From assembly GCF_030433715.1 (NCBI RefSeq), contig NZ_JAROCC010000001.1, positions 186,001 to 250,000 on the forward strand: a stretch of DNA of 64,000 nucleotides. The letters run 5' to 3'. The notes beneath the pieces were generated by a model. That model saw only the letters and a program-made list of their open reading frames with translations. It ran no database searches and was not told where the DNA came from. A program made the position numbers and the translations under genes. This DNA is from Sporosarcina highlanderae. GTDB taxonomy: Bacteria; Bacillota; Bacilli; Bacillales_A; Planococcaceae. Below are positions 54,576 to 64,000 of the stretch, in pieces (position 1 is the first letter of the stretch; each line of letters starts with the position of its first letter).

Positions 54576-54842
54576 TTAAAAATCAAAGATTGAGCCGCCG
54601 TTCGCGTCTTCCTCGTCTAACGGCTTGCCTTCCAATGAAGAAATCAGCGGCTTATGGGAGATGGCCATTGTTCGTGGGGTGATGATCGGCTCTTCTTGAC
54701 GTTCTTTTTTGCCCCCCAAAACGACTTGACAAAGGGCACTTACCGCTGTCAATGCTTCGCGGATCGCTTGGTCGTCCTTTGCCGATTTTGCATTGTTGAG
54801 ATAGTGTTCCATTTCCTCAATGATTCGTTCGGTTGTGATCAT
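54576..54842 (-). CDS. ywdI: YwdI family protein
   Basis: 88 residues, YwdI/DUF5327 family of unknown function. N-terminal amphipathic helix region RIIEEMEHYLNNAKSAKDDQ and AVSALCQVVL, then a loose tail ending GGSIFDF. Overlaps the upstream Cys-rich gene by 4 nt (ATGA). Synteny with ung supports the call. Confidence 0.8.
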   Translation of the reverse strand: MITTERIIEEMEHYLNNAKSAKDDQAIREALTAVSALCQVVLGGKKERQEEPIITPRTMAISHKPLISSLEGKPLDEEDANGGSIFDF

Positions 54843-55015
54843 TGTTTTGCTGCCCCTTTCTTTTGTTCATATTTCAAACATTCCATTCCAGATGATCGCT
54901 TGACGACGGCGGATGGGAGTTCCCGCGTTTTGAATCCGTATGCTTTACAGCCGCGTGGGCTTTTCGGATCCCATGTGACAAAAAAGTATTGGCATTGAAA
55001 ACAATTCCCCGTCAT
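54839..55015 (-). CDS. Small four-cysteine protein upstream of ywdI
   Basis: 58 residues. CFQCQYFFVTWDPKSPRGCKA and GMECLKY give four cysteines (CxxC, C, C) that could bind zinc or an iron-sulfur cluster. Similar short proteins exist in other bacteria, sometimes labelled as uracil-DNA glycosylase-associated; I cannot confirm a role. The frame opens at a GTG (55033) within the ribosome binding site; AAAGAGGT lies 7 nt before the ATG at 55015. Lies between ung and ywdI. Confidence 0.65.
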   Translation of the reverse strand: MTGNCFQCQYFFVTWDPKSPRGCKAYGFKTRELPSAVVKRSSGMECLKYEQKKGAAKQ

Positions 55016-55059
55016 TTGATCAACCTCTTTCACTTTACTGTACCACTCGTTTTACTGAG

Positions 55060-55746
55060 TTAAAACCTGCTTTCTGTCATACACCAGTCCACCGGCTTTT
55101 CATTCCACTGTTCCAAGATCTGATTTGCTTTAGAGTACGGCCTGCTGCCGAAAAACCCGCGACTTGCACTAAGCGGACTTGGATGGACGGACTCGATGAT
55201 GGCGTTCCGGGTCTCGTCAATCAGCTTCTTTTTTTCCTGCGCCGGTCGCCCCCAAAGGATGAAGACAACCGCTTCGTTCCGGTCGGATAATTTTCGAATG
55301 ACTTCATCGGTGAAAAGATGCCATCCGCTTTTCCGGTGCGAATGGGCCTCCCCTTCCCTCACTGTCAGGATTGTGTTGAGCATGAGCACGCCTTGTTCAG
55401 CCCAGCCTGTTAGGGTTCCCGATTGAGGAACATCGCATCCGATATCACTTTGCAATTCTTTGAACATATTCCGGAGGCTTGGTGGAATTTTGACACCGGG
55501 CTTGACCGAGAAGCTGAGTCCGTGAGCTTGGTTAGGTCCATGGTAAGGATCCTGTCCTAAGATGACGACCTTCACATCTTTGAACGGTGTCAACTTGAAA
55601 GCTGTCCACATATCTTCCATTTGCGGATAGACTTTATGGTTGGTGTATTCTTCTCTAATGAAATCGCGAAGCTGCAAGTAATACGGTTTCTGAAATTCCT
55701 CCGATAGGATTTTTTCCCAATCGTTGCCGAATCTTCCCACTGTCAT
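55060..55746 (-). CDS. ung: Uracil-DNA glycosylase
   Basis: 228 residues, family 1 UDG. Catalytic Asp in [20 protein letters not shown], Leu/His loop [20 protein letters not shown]. Removes uracil from DNA. An in-frame GTG at 55755 overlaps the Shine-Dalgarno; the ATG at 55746 has AAGGAG at 8 nt. Its Shine-Dalgarno overlaps the stop codon region of the upstream DUF4230 gene, so translation may be coupled. Confidence 0.96.
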   Translation of the reverse strand: MTVGRFGNDWEKILSEEFQKPYYLQLRDFIREEYTNHKVYPQMEDMWTAFKLTPFKDVKVVILGQDPYHGPNQAHGLSFSVKPGVKIPPSLRNMFKELQSDIGCDVPQSGTLTGWAEQGVLMLNTILTVREGEAHSHRKSGWHLFTDEVIRKLSDRNEAVVFILWGRPAQEKKKLIDETRNAIIESVHPSPLSASRGFFGSRPYSKANQILEQWNEKPVDWCMTESRF

Positions 55747-55751
55747 GGTTC

Positions 55752-56534
55752 TCACTCCTTGAATTCGATTGTCACGTCGTATCCCGCGAATGAAAACATT
55801 TCCTTCAACGTCTTTTCAGCATTAAATTCTGCAGTTTTCAATACGCCTTGTCCAGTTGCTTCCTCAAGAATAAGCGTCTTCGCTTCTGCTGCGAGTTCAT
55901 AAGCTTCATCTATATTCGCCTTCGTGCGGAAAACCCCTTCATACGAATAGACTTCAACTTCATCAAAATAGATTTCGGCACCACCTAAAAAGGTTGCGGG
56001 TGGCAGAAGTAGTTTCGCAGTCTTATTCTTTTCATCTATAATTACATCTTTTTCTGTTAGTTTGGACATGTCGATACCGGCTTTAACGGACCCCGGAATG
56101 ACGACAAGAAGCTGCCGTTTTGTTCCTGGCAAATTCATCCCGATACTTTGACCGAACAACTGGTTGTCCTGCCGCTCGACGATGACTTTCGTATACGCTT
56201 CGGCGGTTGCCATTTCATTCAAATCCATTATTTGTTCAAGGAAAACGCCCTTCTGTTCAGTGAAAGTGCTGCCTTGCTTTAGAAAATGGAAAGCGACGAA
56301 AGGTACGGCGATAACAGCAAGCAATAGAATGACTGCGATTAAAAGGAGGGATCGTTTCCAGCCGAATAAAAGCATTTTGACCACACGCCAAAAATTACCG
56401 CTGGATTTGGACTTGGATTTCATTTTGGTTTTCCTTCCAAACGCCTCTTCCACCGTCACCGCGCTTTCGTTTTCGGACGCTTTTAATTCCTTTAATAGCC
56501 TTTCAATCTCCTGCAGCTTCTTCTTATCTTCCAT
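55752..56534 (-). CDS. DUF4230 membrane-anchored protein
   Basis: 260 residues. N-terminal ~55 residues are charged and cytoplasmic, followed by one membrane helix ([20 protein letters not shown]) and an outside DUF4230-like domain ([57 protein letters not shown]). Function unknown. Ribosome binding site AAGGGGAG. Lies directly before ung, with 6 nt between its stop and the ung start. Confidence 0.75.
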   Translation of the reverse strand: MEDKKKLQEIERLLKELKASENESAVTVEEAFGRKTKMKSKSKSSGNFWRVVKMLLFGWKRSLLLIAVILLLAVIAVPFVAFHFLKQGSTFTEQKGVFLEQIMDLNEMATAEAYTKVIVERQDNQLFGQSIGMNLPGTKRQLLVVIPGSVKAGIDMSKLTEKDVIIDEKNKTAKLLLPPATFLGGAEIYFDEVEVYSYEGVFRTKANIDEAYELAAEAKTLILEEATGQGVLKTAEFNAEKTLKEMFSFAGYDVTIEFKE

Positions 56535-56754
56535 ACGCTCACTCCCCTTCTTTCGACACGTATCTATGAGTTTCGTATTCCTTCAATTAATAAGTTGTAC
56601 GTATAGCCTATCGAAAAGTTCCCAAGTAAACAATAGAATGAATGGAATTGGATAGAAATCCGACGATATTCATCAATCTCCGACAATTGTATTTTTTCTT
56701 TTATTTGATTACTATTAAAGGGGAAGGTTACCGAACAGGAGGAGAATTCCAACC

Positions 56755-57588
56755 ATGACTATGAAGAAGACACTTACAATTGCAGGATCCGATACATCAG
56801 GTGGCGCGGGAATCCAAGCCGACCTTAAAACATTCCAGGAACACGGCACGTATGGCATGACAGCTTTGACAGTCGTTGTGACGATGGATCCTGATAATAA
56901 TTGGAGCCACGAAGTTTACTCACTTCCAATCGACGTTTTGAAGGCGCAACTCAAAACAGCACTATCGACAGGAATTGATGCGATAAAAACAGGAATGCTC
57001 AGCACGGAGGAAGTCATCAAAACGGCCGGTGAAGCAATTGCTGAATCCGGACTTGACCATGTCGTTATCGACCCGGTAATGGTATGTAAAGGCGAGGATG
57101 AGGTTCTGAATCCGGGAACAGTAGACGCGATGGTGGAATTTTTGCTTCCGAAAGCGGAAATCGTCACACCGAATCTGTTCGAAGCTGGCCAACTTGCAAG
57201 CATGAAAACGCCGTCTACAATCGAGCAAATGAAGTCGGTTGCTGAAAAAATCCATTCGTTAGGCGCGCGCAATGTCGTTATCAAAGGCGGAAAGCAGCTT
57301 CTACATGACAAAGCCGCGGACCTTTTCTATGACGGTAACACGTTCACTTTATTGGAAGCAGAAAAGACGGAAACGCATTACAATCATGGGGCAGGTTGCA
57401 CGTTCGCCGCTGCAATCACAGCGAACCTTGCAAACGGTCTCGCTGTTCGCGAAGCAGTCATCGAAGCGAAGAGATTCGTTTCCGCTGCGATTGCAAATGG
57501 TTGGAAGTTGAACGAATACGTCGGCCCGGTTATGCACGGTGCGGCGAGCCGTGTAGGTACAACGGAAATTACAGCTACCCAGATTTAA
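56755..57588 (+). CDS. pdxK: Pyridoxine/hydroxymethylpyrimidine kinase (PdxK/ThiD type)
   Basis: 277 residues, ribokinase superfamily. [23 protein letters not shown] is the substrate loop. [16 protein letters not shown] and [19 protein letters not shown] (anion hole and catalytic Asp region; here GAGCTF in place of GTGDT, as in B. subtilis PdxK) follow. The Cys variant points to the pyridoxal/pyridoxine kinase branch found next to ung-ywd genes, though HMP kinase activity is possible. GGAGGAG at ~10 nt. Own terminator. Confidence 0.88.
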   Translation: MTMKKTLTIAGSDTSGGAGIQADLKTFQEHGTYGMTALTVVVTMDPDNNWSHEVYSLPIDVLKAQLKTALSTGIDAIKTGMLSTEEVIKTAGEAIAESGLDHVVIDPVMVCKGEDEVLNPGTVDAMVEFLLPKAEIVTPNLFEAGQLASMKTPSTIEQMKSVAEKIHSLGARNVVIKGGKQLLHDKAADLFYDGNTFTLLEAEKTETHYNHGAGCTFAAAITANLANGLAVREAVIEAKRFVSAAIANGWKLNEYVGPVMHGAASRVGTTEITATQI

Positions 57589-57596
57589 TTGGTGGA

Positions 57597-57631
57597 GGTT
57601 AGAAGCGCAGGTAATGCTTCTAACCTTTTTT
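57597..57631 (+). terminator. Terminator after pdxK
   Basis: AGGTTAGAAGC / GCTTCTAACCT perfect 11-bp stem, loop of 7 nt, followed by TTTTTTG. Confidence 0.9.
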
Positions 57632-57717
57632 GTGGGGAGAGCTCTTTTTTATGCATTCACTTAAGCTTTTCTATATACTAAAACTATCCGTATTTTTGTA
57701 TGAAGGAGGATGAATTA

Positions 57718-58068
57718 ATGGAAATCGTGAAACCGGATCATTTACAGGAATTGCTTGATTCCTATGCGAATAAAGACGTCTATATCCATTTGGAAACGAC
57801 GAATGGTGCGTATGCTTCCCATTTCAAAGAAGGATTTTTCAACGCGGGTGCATTTATCCGGAATGTCGTTGTCAAATATGAGCTTGGCAAAGTGGCGGGC
57901 GAATCGCCGCATCGCGTCGGATTGAAGCTTCCTTCAGGATGGATCTACGCGCAAGGCATTACACATTATACTGTCGACGAGCATGACAGACTTCTCATGT
58001 GCGGACTCGATCCCGATGGAAAGCTTGCGGTTGCTCTCGAAATAAGCGAAACACCGTTTACATATTAA
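57718..58068 (+). CDS. yojF: DUF1806 protein YojF
   Basis: 116 residues, identical in length to B. subtilis YojF and matching it along the chain (DVYIHLETTNGAYASHFKEG, LKLPSGWIYAQGITHYTVDE). Function unknown, but always next to bshB2, so a link with bacillithiol is likely. The frame opens at an ATG (57700) that overlaps the Shine-Dalgarno; GAAGGAGG lies 8 nt before the ATG at 57718. Confidence 0.88.
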   Translation: MEIVKPDHLQELLDSYANKDVYIHLETTNGAYASHFKEGFFNAGAFIRNVVVKYELGKVAGESPHRVGLKLPSGWIYAQGITHYTVDEHDRLLMCGLDPDGKLAVALEISETPFTY

Positions 58069-58110
58069 GCACATATTTAGCTCTTATCGCAACGAACAGG
58101 AGGCTTTTCG

Positions 58111-58794
58111 ATGATTAAAGAAGAACGCCATGTACTTGTCATTTTCCCGCACCCGGACGACGAAGCTTTCGGTGTGTCGGGTACTATTTCCACGTATATC
58201 GAGATGGGGGTCCCCGTCACCTATGCTTGCCTGACGCTTGGTGAAATGGGACGGAATCTTGGGAATCCGCCATTTGCGAACCGTGAAACATTGCCACAGA
58301 TCCGAAAGAAGGAGCTGCAAAATGCGGCTGCATCAATGGGATTGACCGATTTACGGATGATGGGCTTACGTGACAAGACGATTGAGTTTGAAGATGATGA
58401 AAAAATGATACAGCTCGTTACTGATTTGATTGAAGATACAACTCCATCCTTGATCATTTCATTCTACCCTGGACTCTCCGTCCATCCAGACCATGATGCA
58501 ACGGGACGCGCAGTCGTCCGTGCGGTTAGAAGAATACCTGAATCCGAGCGTCCAAAACTGTATACAATCGCATTCGCGAATAATACAGCCGAAGTTTTAG
58601 GCGAACCCGATATTATTCACAACGTTGAAGCGGTTGCTCAGAAAAAGCTCAATACGCTGAATTCCCATGCCTCACAAACCGTTTGGATGATGCGGGATAT
58701 GGAAAAACGTTTGGCGGAAAAAGATCCGGATGCACTGAAATGGCTGCATACAGAACGATTTTTCACTTATAATTGGGATAATGATTTTGAATAA
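58111..58794 (+). CDS. bshB2: Bacillithiol biosynthesis deacetylase BshB2
   Basis: 227 residues, LmbE/PIG-L zinc deacetylase family. VLVIFPHPDDEAFGVSGTI carries the HPDDE zinc and catalytic residues; the third zinc ligand is in YPGLSVHPDHDATG. It would deacetylate GlcNAc-malate in bacillithiol synthesis and may also act on S-conjugates. 42 nt after yojF, presumably one operon. Ribosome binding site AGGAGG. Confidence 0.92.
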   Translation: MIKEERHVLVIFPHPDDEAFGVSGTISTYIEMGVPVTYACLTLGEMGRNLGNPPFANRETLPQIRKKELQNAAASMGLTDLRMMGLRDKTIEFEDDEKMIQLVTDLIEDTTPSLIISFYPGLSVHPDHDATGRAVVRAVRRIPESERPKLYTIAFANNTAEVLGEPDIIHNVEAVAQKKLNTLNSHASQTVWMMRDMEKRLAEKDPDALKWLHTERFFTYNWDNDFE

Positions 58795-58800
58795 CCTTGA

Positions 58801-58828
58801 AAGCTCCGAAATCTTCGGAGCTTTTTTT
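58801..58828 (+). terminator. Terminator after bshB2
   Basis: AGCTCCGA / TCGGAGCT stem with a 4-nt loop, followed by seven T. Confidence 0.9.
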
Positions 58829-58953
58829 GCCGGTTGAATTAAAAACTGAAAAATATAACATTGTTATGGTATATTTACAAATAAGACTTAAACATTTACT
58901 ATGTATAAATATACAACTAATACGGTTATTTATTCATAAGGGGAGACGAAGAA

Positions 58954-60306
58954 TTGAAAAAACATAGTATATCCACATGGCTCTACTTTTTAATACCTTC
59001 TATATTAGGCATCATCCTATTCATGATCCCATTAAAATTCGGTGAAGAATGGAAAGTTCCAATCGCAAAATTCGCTGACATCCTATCGGGATGGCTGGAA
59101 CCGGCAATGCCAATGACAGCAATGATTATTATTTTAATCGCGGCAATCGGATCTTTGATTTATTTATTCATCCCGCGTAACAGTTCCAAACCAACGCTAA
59201 TGGAAAGCTTATTCAAAGTAACGCCATTCTGGACGATCACCCGTATCATTGGTGCCGTTTTCGCTATTATGGTCACTTTCAAAATCGGTCCAGAAGCAAT
59301 TTGGAGTGAAAATACTGGGGGCTTGCTTCTTGCGCCAGATGGCCTTGTTTCATTCTTATTCACGATTTTCTTATTCGCCGGTCTTTTATTGCCATTATTA
59401 TTGAACTTCGGTCTGTTGGAGTTTTTCGGAACGATGATGGTGAAGATCATGCGCCCTTTATTTAAACTGCCTGGACGTTCTTCGATTGACGCGCTTGCTT
59501 CATGGATTGGTGATGGTACAATCGGCGTTCTTCTGACAAGCAAACAGTATGAGGACGGTCATTATACACAAAGGGAAGCATCGATTATCGCTACAACCTT
59601 CTCTGTCGTTTCCATTACATTTTCACTTGTTATCATTGACACGGTCGGTATGTCGAATTATTTCCTTCCGTTTTACGGTACAGTTCTTTTGACGGGTGTA
59701 ATTTTGGCATTGATCATGCCGCGTATTTATCCGTTAAGAGGGAAGAAAACGGAGTATATTGACGGTCGGAAATTTACCGGGGGCGAAGAGGAGCTTCCCG
59801 AAGGCTATAATGTCATCAATCATGGCCTTGAAAATGCTTTGGATACTGCATCGAAAAACCGTTCCATCGGAAGAATCTTCACGGATGGGATGCGTAATGT
59901 TTTGGACATGTGGATTGGTGTTGCGCCAGTCGTTATGGCGTTCGGTACGGTCGCCCTTATGTTAGCGGAATATACAGGCGTATTTACTTTTTTAGGAAAG
60001 CCATTTGAACCGATATTATCGATTCTTGGAATTCCTGAAGCGGCTGCAGCTGCGCAGACGATGGTCGTTGGATTTGCGGATATGTTCTTGCCTGTCATCT
60101 TGGCCGATGGCATGATCACGTCCCAGATGACATTGTTCACAATCGCGACGATTTCGGTGGTCCAGCTGATTTACATGTCAGAGGTCGGTGGTTTGATTTT
60201 AGGAACGAAAATTCCTATCAATATCCTGGATTTAATCATCATTTTCCTATTACGTACGCTGATCGCCCTGCCAATCGTTGCAGGTGTAGCACATCTGCTG
60301 TTTTAA
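58954..60306 (+). CDS. YjiH family membrane protein with nucleoside-recognition (Gate) domains
   Basis: 450 residues, about ten membrane helices. FLIPSILGIILFMIPLKFG at the start is the YjiH-family signature. Two Gate-type segments are visible (LFKLPGRSSIDALASWIGDG and EAAAAAQTMVVGFADMFLP). Probably a transporter or a partner of one; substrate unknown. Start codon is TTG with GGGGAG at 8 nt. A short palindrome ATAACATTGTTAT (58855-58867) lies upstream and might be an operator. Confidence 0.85.
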   Translation: MKKHSISTWLYFLIPSILGIILFMIPLKFGEEWKVPIAKFADILSGWLEPAMPMTAMIIILIAAIGSLIYLFIPRNSSKPTLMESLFKVTPFWTITRIIGAVFAIMVTFKIGPEAIWSENTGGLLLAPDGLVSFLFTIFLFAGLLLPLLLNFGLLEFFGTMMVKIMRPLFKLPGRSSIDALASWIGDGTIGVLLTSKQYEDGHYTQREASIIATTFSVVSITFSLVIIDTVGMSNYFLPFYGTVLLTGVILALIMPRIYPLRGKKTEYIDGRKFTGGEEELPEGYNVINHGLENALDTASKNRSIGRIFTDGMRNVLDMWIGVAPVVMAFGTVALMLAEYTGVFTFLGKPFEPILSILGIPEAAAAAQTMVVGFADMFLPVILADGMITSQMTLFTIATISVVQLIYMSEVGGLILGTKIPINILDLIIIFLLRTLIALPIVAGVAHLLF

Positions 60307-60316
60307 CTTAATCATT

Positions 60317-60354
60317 AAAAGACCGTTAGTCCACCACAAGGACTAACGGTCTTT
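60317..60354. terminator. Bidirectional terminator between the yjiH-like gene and tdh
   Basis: AAAAGACCGTTAGTCC / GGACTAACGGTCTTTT, 16-bp perfect stem with a 6-7 nt loop, serving the two convergent genes. Confidence 0.92.
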
Positions 60355-60359
60355 TCATT

Positions 60360-61304
60360 TTACTTATTCAATTTCTTCCTTAATTGCTCCAACATATCCG
60401 CTGTCATTGCATCCAGATCGTATTTCGTCTTAAAGCCCCATTCCGCTACGGCTGCTGATGGGTCGATACTGTCTGGCCAGCTATCAGCGATTGCCTGGCG
60501 GACCGGATCGACTTCATAGGAAATCGTGAAGTCAGGAATATGCTTTTGGATAGACGCTGCGATTTCGCTTGGTTCGAAGCTCATTGCAGTCACGTTGAAC
60601 GCATTACGGTGCACCAATTTTGCTGGATCAGCTTCCATCAAGTCAACGATTGCCTGCAATGCATCCGGCATATACATCATGTCCATGTATGTGCCTTCCG
60701 CGATAAAGGATGTATACTGCCCTTCCTCAATCGCTTTGTAATAAATATCTACAGCGTAATCCGTCGTCCCCCCACCCGGCTGCGCAACGTAGGAAATCAA
60801 TCCAGGGAAGCGGACGCCTCGGGTGTCGACACCGAATCGGGTGTAATAGTAGTCGCAAAGCAATTCACCTGCGACTTTATTGACACCATACATTGTCGTC
60901 GGACGCTGTAATGTGTCTTGAGGTGTGTTTGCCTTAGGAGTTGAAGGACCGAATGCGCCGATTGAGCTTGGGGTGAAAAACTGCATGTTGAGTTCGCGTG
61001 CAACTTCAAGTGCATTCACAAGTCCGCCCATGTTTAAATTCCAAGCAAATAACGGTTGTTTTTCAGCTGTTGCAGATAAAAGCGCAGCCATATGCATGAT
61101 TGTATCTGCACCGAAATCCTTTGCAATTTCGTGCATTTTCTTTCCATCTGTTACATCCAAGATTTCAAACGGTCCCGAAACAGACGATTGAGGTTGGCGG
61201 ATATCCGTTGATAAAACATTATTTTCACCGTATTCTTTCTGAAGCTTTGCAATCAATTCCGAACCGATTTGCCCAAGCGCCCCAGTCACCATGATTTTTT
61301 TCAT
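60360..61304 (-). CDS. tdh: L-threonine 3-dehydrogenase, short-chain (epimerase-like) type
   Basis: 314 residues, extended SDR fold. NAD-binding [26 protein letters not shown]; catalytic Tyr-Lys in [34 protein letters not shown] is characteristic of the SDR-type threonine dehydrogenase rather than UDP-sugar epimerases. Product 2-amino-3-ketobutyrate is the substrate of Kbl, encoded 1.3 kb upstream. GGAGGAG at 6 nt fixes the start at 61304; the frame is open to 61385. Confidence 0.9.
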   Translation of the reverse strand: MKKIMVTGALGQIGSELIAKLQKEYGENNVLSTDIRQPQSSVSGPFEILDVTDGKKMHEIAKDFGADTIMHMAALLSATAEKQPLFAWNLNMGGLVNALEVARELNMQFFTPSSIGAFGPSTPKANTPQDTLQRPTTMYGVNKVAGELLCDYYYTRFGVDTRGVRFPGLISYVAQPGGGTTDYAVDIYYKAIEEGQYTSFIAEGTYMDMMYMPDALQAIVDLMEADPAKLVHRNAFNVTAMSFEPSEIAASIQKHIPDFTISYEVDPVRQAIADSWPDSIDPSAAVAEWGFKTKYDLDAMTADMLEQLRKKLNK

Positions 61305-61495
61305 TTCATACTCCTCCATATGATCATTTGTATTATTGGAAAGGACATTCTTTATCGATATAATATCTAAACACTTTAAAATCAATATAAAAAGATTATA
61401 TTATGTTCATCTCAAAAACACAATAACGGTTTGTTAATCTTAATCTTTTCCTTTATCTTTTCTGTTATACTTAAGAAAAAACGTTGAGGTGTACA

Positions 61496-62152
61496 ATGTT
61501 CAGTAAATATGTCAATTTTATCCTTGTCATCGTTGGGGGCGCCCTATTGGCTCTTGTTTTATTCTTGTCAGGCCTGCAGATGTGGCTTGTCTTCACGCTG
61601 GTCATGATCTTCACTTTCGTTTTTACGATGGGGTATCCTTTTTATATCATTTACAAATCAAAAAGTTTGAGACTGATAGACCAATATCTCACCAATCATC
61701 GATCGAAGCCGATTTTCGGATATGCGCATGCACTTGCCCATGGGACGGACGAGGAAATTATTAACCAGCTCAATAAAATACTGAAATCATACGCTAACGC
61801 GGAAGTTCAAGAGATCTATAAAGCGAATTTATTAGTTTTTCAAAAGAATTGGCGAGGGTTGATTGATTTCTCCAAGTCGATGGAGAATGTTGCGTACCGG
61901 GATTATTATGCAGGAATCGGCTATACAATGAGTAATAATATGGGGAAGGCTTCCGAGTATTTGCAGAAGCTCCGAACTCCGTGGATAGTCCATTCTCTTA
62001 AGGCAATAATTGCCATGAAACAAAAAAAGCAGGATCAATTCCAAACCGAAGTTAGGCTTGCAACAAAGAGCGCAGTCGGCATGCAGCGTTTTGTTCTGCA
62101 TCATATGCTGAATCGGATGGCTGAAGGAGTTTTTTCAACGAAGGAGAAGTGA
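61496..62152 (+). CDS. Membrane-anchored protein with helical repeat-like domain, unknown
   Basis: 218 residues. Two membrane helices at the N-terminus (FILVIVGGALLALVLFLSG; WLVFTLVMIFTFVFTMGYPF) followed by an all-helical cytoplasmic domain of about 160 residues. That domain resembles TPR-like solenoids (EIINQLNKILKSYANAEVQE, AGIGYTMSNNMGKASEYLQKL). I do not recognise the family. A TTG at 61484 lies before the Shine-Dalgarno GAGGTG; the ATG at 61496 is used. Divergent from tdh. Confidence 0.7.
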   Translation: MFSKYVNFILVIVGGALLALVLFLSGLQMWLVFTLVMIFTFVFTMGYPFYIIYKSKSLRLIDQYLTNHRSKPIFGYAHALAHGTDEEIINQLNKILKSYANAEVQEIYKANLLVFQKNWRGLIDFSKSMENVAYRDYYAGIGYTMSNNMGKASEYLQKLRTPWIVHSLKAIIAMKQKKQDQFQTEVRLATKSAVGMQRFVLHHMLNRMAEGVFSTKEK

Positions 62153-62167
62153 ATTTGCCCTCTTAAT

Positions 62168-62201
62168 AAAAGAAAACCCATTATAAAATGGGTTTTCTTT
62201 T
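62168..62201. terminator. Bidirectional terminator between two convergent unknown genes
   Basis: AAAAGAAAACCCA / TGGGTTTTCTTTT perfect 13-bp stem with an 8-nt loop. Confidence 0.9.
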
Positions 62202-62211
62202 ATTACTATAT

Positions 62212-62496
62212 TTAACTGACAGTACTCACAAATAGTTTACCATCTAACAAAGAACATTCAAGCTGGCCTCGTGCTTCAAGATCCGTAACAACCGCTTCCA
62301 TATACCATTGATTATTCCCATCCATTGTCGCTAACCGCACCAATGATCTGCTTACAAGTTCCTCAAATGAAATGATGCCGGCTTCACGAGTAATGGTAAG
62401 AATCACCTTTTTCACCTTGTCATATCTGAATTTCACAATCGATGAACCCGCTTTACCGTTCGATTGCAAAAGTTCAAAGCTATCGTTATATCGCAT
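62212..62496 (-). CDS. Small protein, possible winged-helix fold, unknown
   Basis: 94 residues. The central part (YDKVKKVILTITREAGIISF, WYMEAVVTDLEARGQLECSL, DGKLFVSTV) alternates helices and a beta hairpin, as in small winged-helix proteins. This is a guess from pattern. AAAGGTG lies 6 nt before the ATG at 62496; the frame is open to 62529. It lies between kbl and an unknown convergent gene. Confidence 0.6.
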   Translation of the reverse strand: MRYNDSFELLQSNGKAGSSIVKFRYDKVKKVILTITREAGIISFEELVSRSLVRLATMDGNNQWYMEAVVTDLEARGQLECSLLDGKLFVSTVS

Positions 62497-62570
62497 ACGC
62501 TTCACCTTTCCGCATCTATTTCTATTCATCTATTACCCTTTGTGATCTATTTTAATCATTAGTTAAAGAA

Positions 62571-62614
62571 TAAAAAAAACTGTCGTATCGGCAATCTTTC
62601 ACCGATACAACAGT
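62571..62614 (-). terminator. Terminator after kbl
   Basis: ACTGT-GTATCGG pairs with CCGATAC-ACAGT, followed on the minus strand by TTTTTTTTATTC. Confidence 0.85.
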
Positions 62615-62627
62615 TATCTTTTTCTAA

Positions 62628-63818
62628 TTATGAAATTACGCCTAATTCCTTACCAACCTTTTCATAAATCGTCAATGCTTCATCAAGCATTTCTTTCGTG
62701 TGAGCGGCAGTCGGCATATTGCGTACGCGGCCAGTGCCTTTTGCTACCGTCGGGAAAACGATTGATTTTGCGTAAACGCCTTCTTCAATCAGTCGTTTCG
62801 AGAATTGCTGTGTCAGCTTCTCTTCACCGATGATACATGGTGTGATTGGAGTTTCGGATACGCCGATGTTGAATCCTAACTTTTTCAAGCCTTCCTTCAA
62901 GTAATGGCCGTTCTCCCATAACTTATCATGTAGCTCAGTCGACTCCATGATTTTATCCAATGCGCCCATAATCGCTGCAACGTCGCCAGCCGGCATTGCT
63001 GTTGAGAATAAAAATGGTCGTGAGCGCACTTTCAACCAATCGATCAATTCCTGCGTTCCAGCAACATAACCGCCGACAACTCCGATTGCCTTCGACAATG
63101 TACCGATTTGGAAATCGATCTCCTTTTCAAGTCCGAAATGCTTCACCGTTCCTTTTCCTTTACCAAGCACGCCGGATCCATGCGCATCGTCAACATACGT
63201 TATCAAATCAAATTCCTTTGCGATTTCCACAATTTCAGGAAGCTTCGCAATATCGCCATCCATTGAGAACACACCATCCGTAATGTACATGACCTTGCCG
63301 TATTGGCCGGATTCGGTCGCTTCTTTCGCTTTCGCACGAAGGTCGTCCATATCCTGGTGGTTAACTCGGATGATTTTCGCACCAGATAGACGGCAGCCAT
63401 CAATGATTGATGCATGGTTTAATTCATCAGAAAGAATGGCGTCTTGTTTATTCATAACTGCGGAAATTGCCGCCATATTACAGTTGAAACCTGATTGATA
63501 AGAGATTGCCGCTTCCGTCCCTTTGAATTCCGCAAGTTTCTTCTCAAGCTCAACGTGGATATCAAGTGTACCATTAATTGTTCGTACCGCACCTGCGCCG
63601 ACACCGTATTTTTCTGTAGCTGCAATAGCAAGCTTCTTCAAATCCTCGTCAGTTGCTAAACCTAAGTAGTTGTTCGAGGATAGATTGATCAATTCTTTCC
63701 CTTTGATCTTAATAATCGGGCCATTTGGACCTTCCACAGGGTCGATAACATTGTAGAGGCCTTGGTCGCGTAATTCCTGCAAGTTTTCTTTTAAAAATGA
63801 TTCGAGGACTTTTGACAA
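62628..63818 (-). CDS. kbl: Glycine C-acetyltransferase (2-amino-3-ketobutyrate CoA ligase)
   Basis: 396 residues, alpha-oxoamine synthase family, PLP dependent. [49 protein letters not shown] Lys in [17 protein letters not shown]. It splits 2-amino-3-ketobutyrate from threonine dehydrogenase into glycine and acetyl-CoA. Start is TTG at 63818, preceded by AAAGGAAG at 6 nt, giving the normal family length; the frame is open to 63905. Confidence 0.93.
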   Translation of the reverse strand: MSKVLESFLKENLQELRDQGLYNVIDPVEGPNGPIIKIKGKELINLSSNNYLGLATDEDLKKLAIAATEKYGVGAGAVRTINGTLDIHVELEKKLAEFKGTEAAISYQSGFNCNMAAISAVMNKQDAILSDELNHASIIDGCRLSGAKIIRVNHQDMDDLRAKAKEATESGQYGKVMYITDGVFSMDGDIAKLPEIVEIAKEFDLITYVDDAHGSGVLGKGKGTVKHFGLEKEIDFQIGTLSKAIGVVGGYVAGTQELIDWLKVRSRPFLFSTAMPAGDVAAIMGALDKIMESTELHDKLWENGHYLKEGLKKLGFNIGVSETPITPCIIGEEKLTQQFSKRLIEEGVYAKSIVFPTVAKGTGRVRNMPTAAHTKEMLDEALTIYEKVGKELGVIS

Positions 63819-63889
63819 ATTGATCTTCCTTTCAAACGGGTTATGCCCCCATTTTAGCATATGAGGGCGTAACTCGCAGAACGAACTAG

Positions 63890-64000
63890 TTATTCGCCAA
63901 TCCACTCGGATAAAAGAAGTGCTTTTTCATCAAATTTTTTCCGCACAATCGCCTTATCCATTATTTGTCGTAACCTTCCCTCTACTTGCGCAAATGCATG
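63890..64000 (-). CDS. C-terminal fragment of an unidentified gene (cut by window edge)
   Basis: The last 36 codons of a minus-strand gene, ending in TAA at 63892-63890. Residues read [19 protein letters not shown] then [17 protein letters not shown], a helical, charged tail. It ends about 70 nt before the kbl start. The fragment is too short to name; codon usage is like the neighbours. Confidence 0.55.
   Translation of the reverse strand, partial: HAFAQVEGRLRQIMDKAIVRKKFDEKALLLSEWIGE

Noticed and set aside
61305..61495. T-box or riboswitch in the divergent tdh region
   Set aside because: Only AT-rich sequence was seen; no conserved aptamer or T-box motif.

Overview
The window comes from a low-to-mid GC, endospore-forming Firmicute. 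Its closest resemblance is to the Planococcaceae/Caryophanaceae (Sporosarcina-like), and the name is an inference from gene order and protein similarity. Gene order from glyA to fadF follows the Bacillus subtilis glyA-ywlG-rpiB-ywlE-mntP-ywlC-spoIIR-prmC-prfA-tdk-rpmE-rho-glpX-murZ-tal-fba-spo0F-ywjG-pyrG-rpoE block. The stretch from argS to ung follows the argS-ywiB-pbpG-ywhD-ywgA-ywfO-rsfA-lipL-hemQ-gerQ-ywdK-ywdI-ung block. Sporulation is supported by spoIIR, spo0F with a sigma-H type promoter, rsfA, pbpG and gerQ.

Layout. 1-18.3 kb: housekeeping genes, nearly all on the minus strand (one-carbon metabolism, protein arginine phosphatase, manganese export, tRNA threonylcarbamoylation, release factor and its methylase, Rho, gluconeogenesis/glycolysis, murein precursor, CTP synthase, RNAP delta). 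18.4-29.4 kb: an acyl-CoA catabolic block with fused B12-dependent isobutyryl-CoA mutase icmF, a TetR regulator, two acyl-CoA dehydrogenases, 3-hydroxybutyryl-CoA dehydrogenase and thiolase, next to fadF. A perfect-consensus cre site and a pair of matching palindromes (before thiolase and before fadF) suggest joint control by CcpA and the TetR protein. 30.6-41.6 kb: one 13-gene cobalamin salvage/remodelling operon behind a promoter, a cobalamin riboswitch and a terminator. 41.7-56.5 kb: argS and conserved ywi/ywh/ywg/ywf/ywd genes. 56.7-64 kb: pyridoxine/HMP kinase, bacillithiol deacetylase, a YjiH-type membrane protein, and threonine breakdown by tdh and kbl.

How the cobalamin genes fit together: BtuFCD imports corrinoids. 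PduO adenosylates them. CbiZ, fused to the BtuD ATPase, clips adenosylcobinamide to cobyrate. CobD makes aminopropanol phosphate and CbiB re-attaches it. CobU activates with GTP. CblT imports alpha-ribazole, CblS phosphorylates it, CobS joins the halves and the CobC-like phosphatase finishes. No cobT and no de novo corrin ring genes are present, and the cobQ gene has lost its glutaminase domain in frame. The product feeds IcmF in the neighbouring block.

The least explained feature is a set of short-period intergenic repeat arrays. One family has a TTTATGCG core at exactly 20-nt spacing (four arrays, one inverted). The other has a TTCTTGAGCGCG core with spacing alternating 21/20 nt (two arrays, one inside the cobalamin operon). 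A second notable signal is a strong RNA hairpin that pairs the entire Shine-Dalgarno of spoIIR with sequence just after the prmC stop codon. Several larger dispersed palindromic repeats also sit in gaps. No tRNA, rRNA, CRISPR array, transposase or prophage gene was seen.
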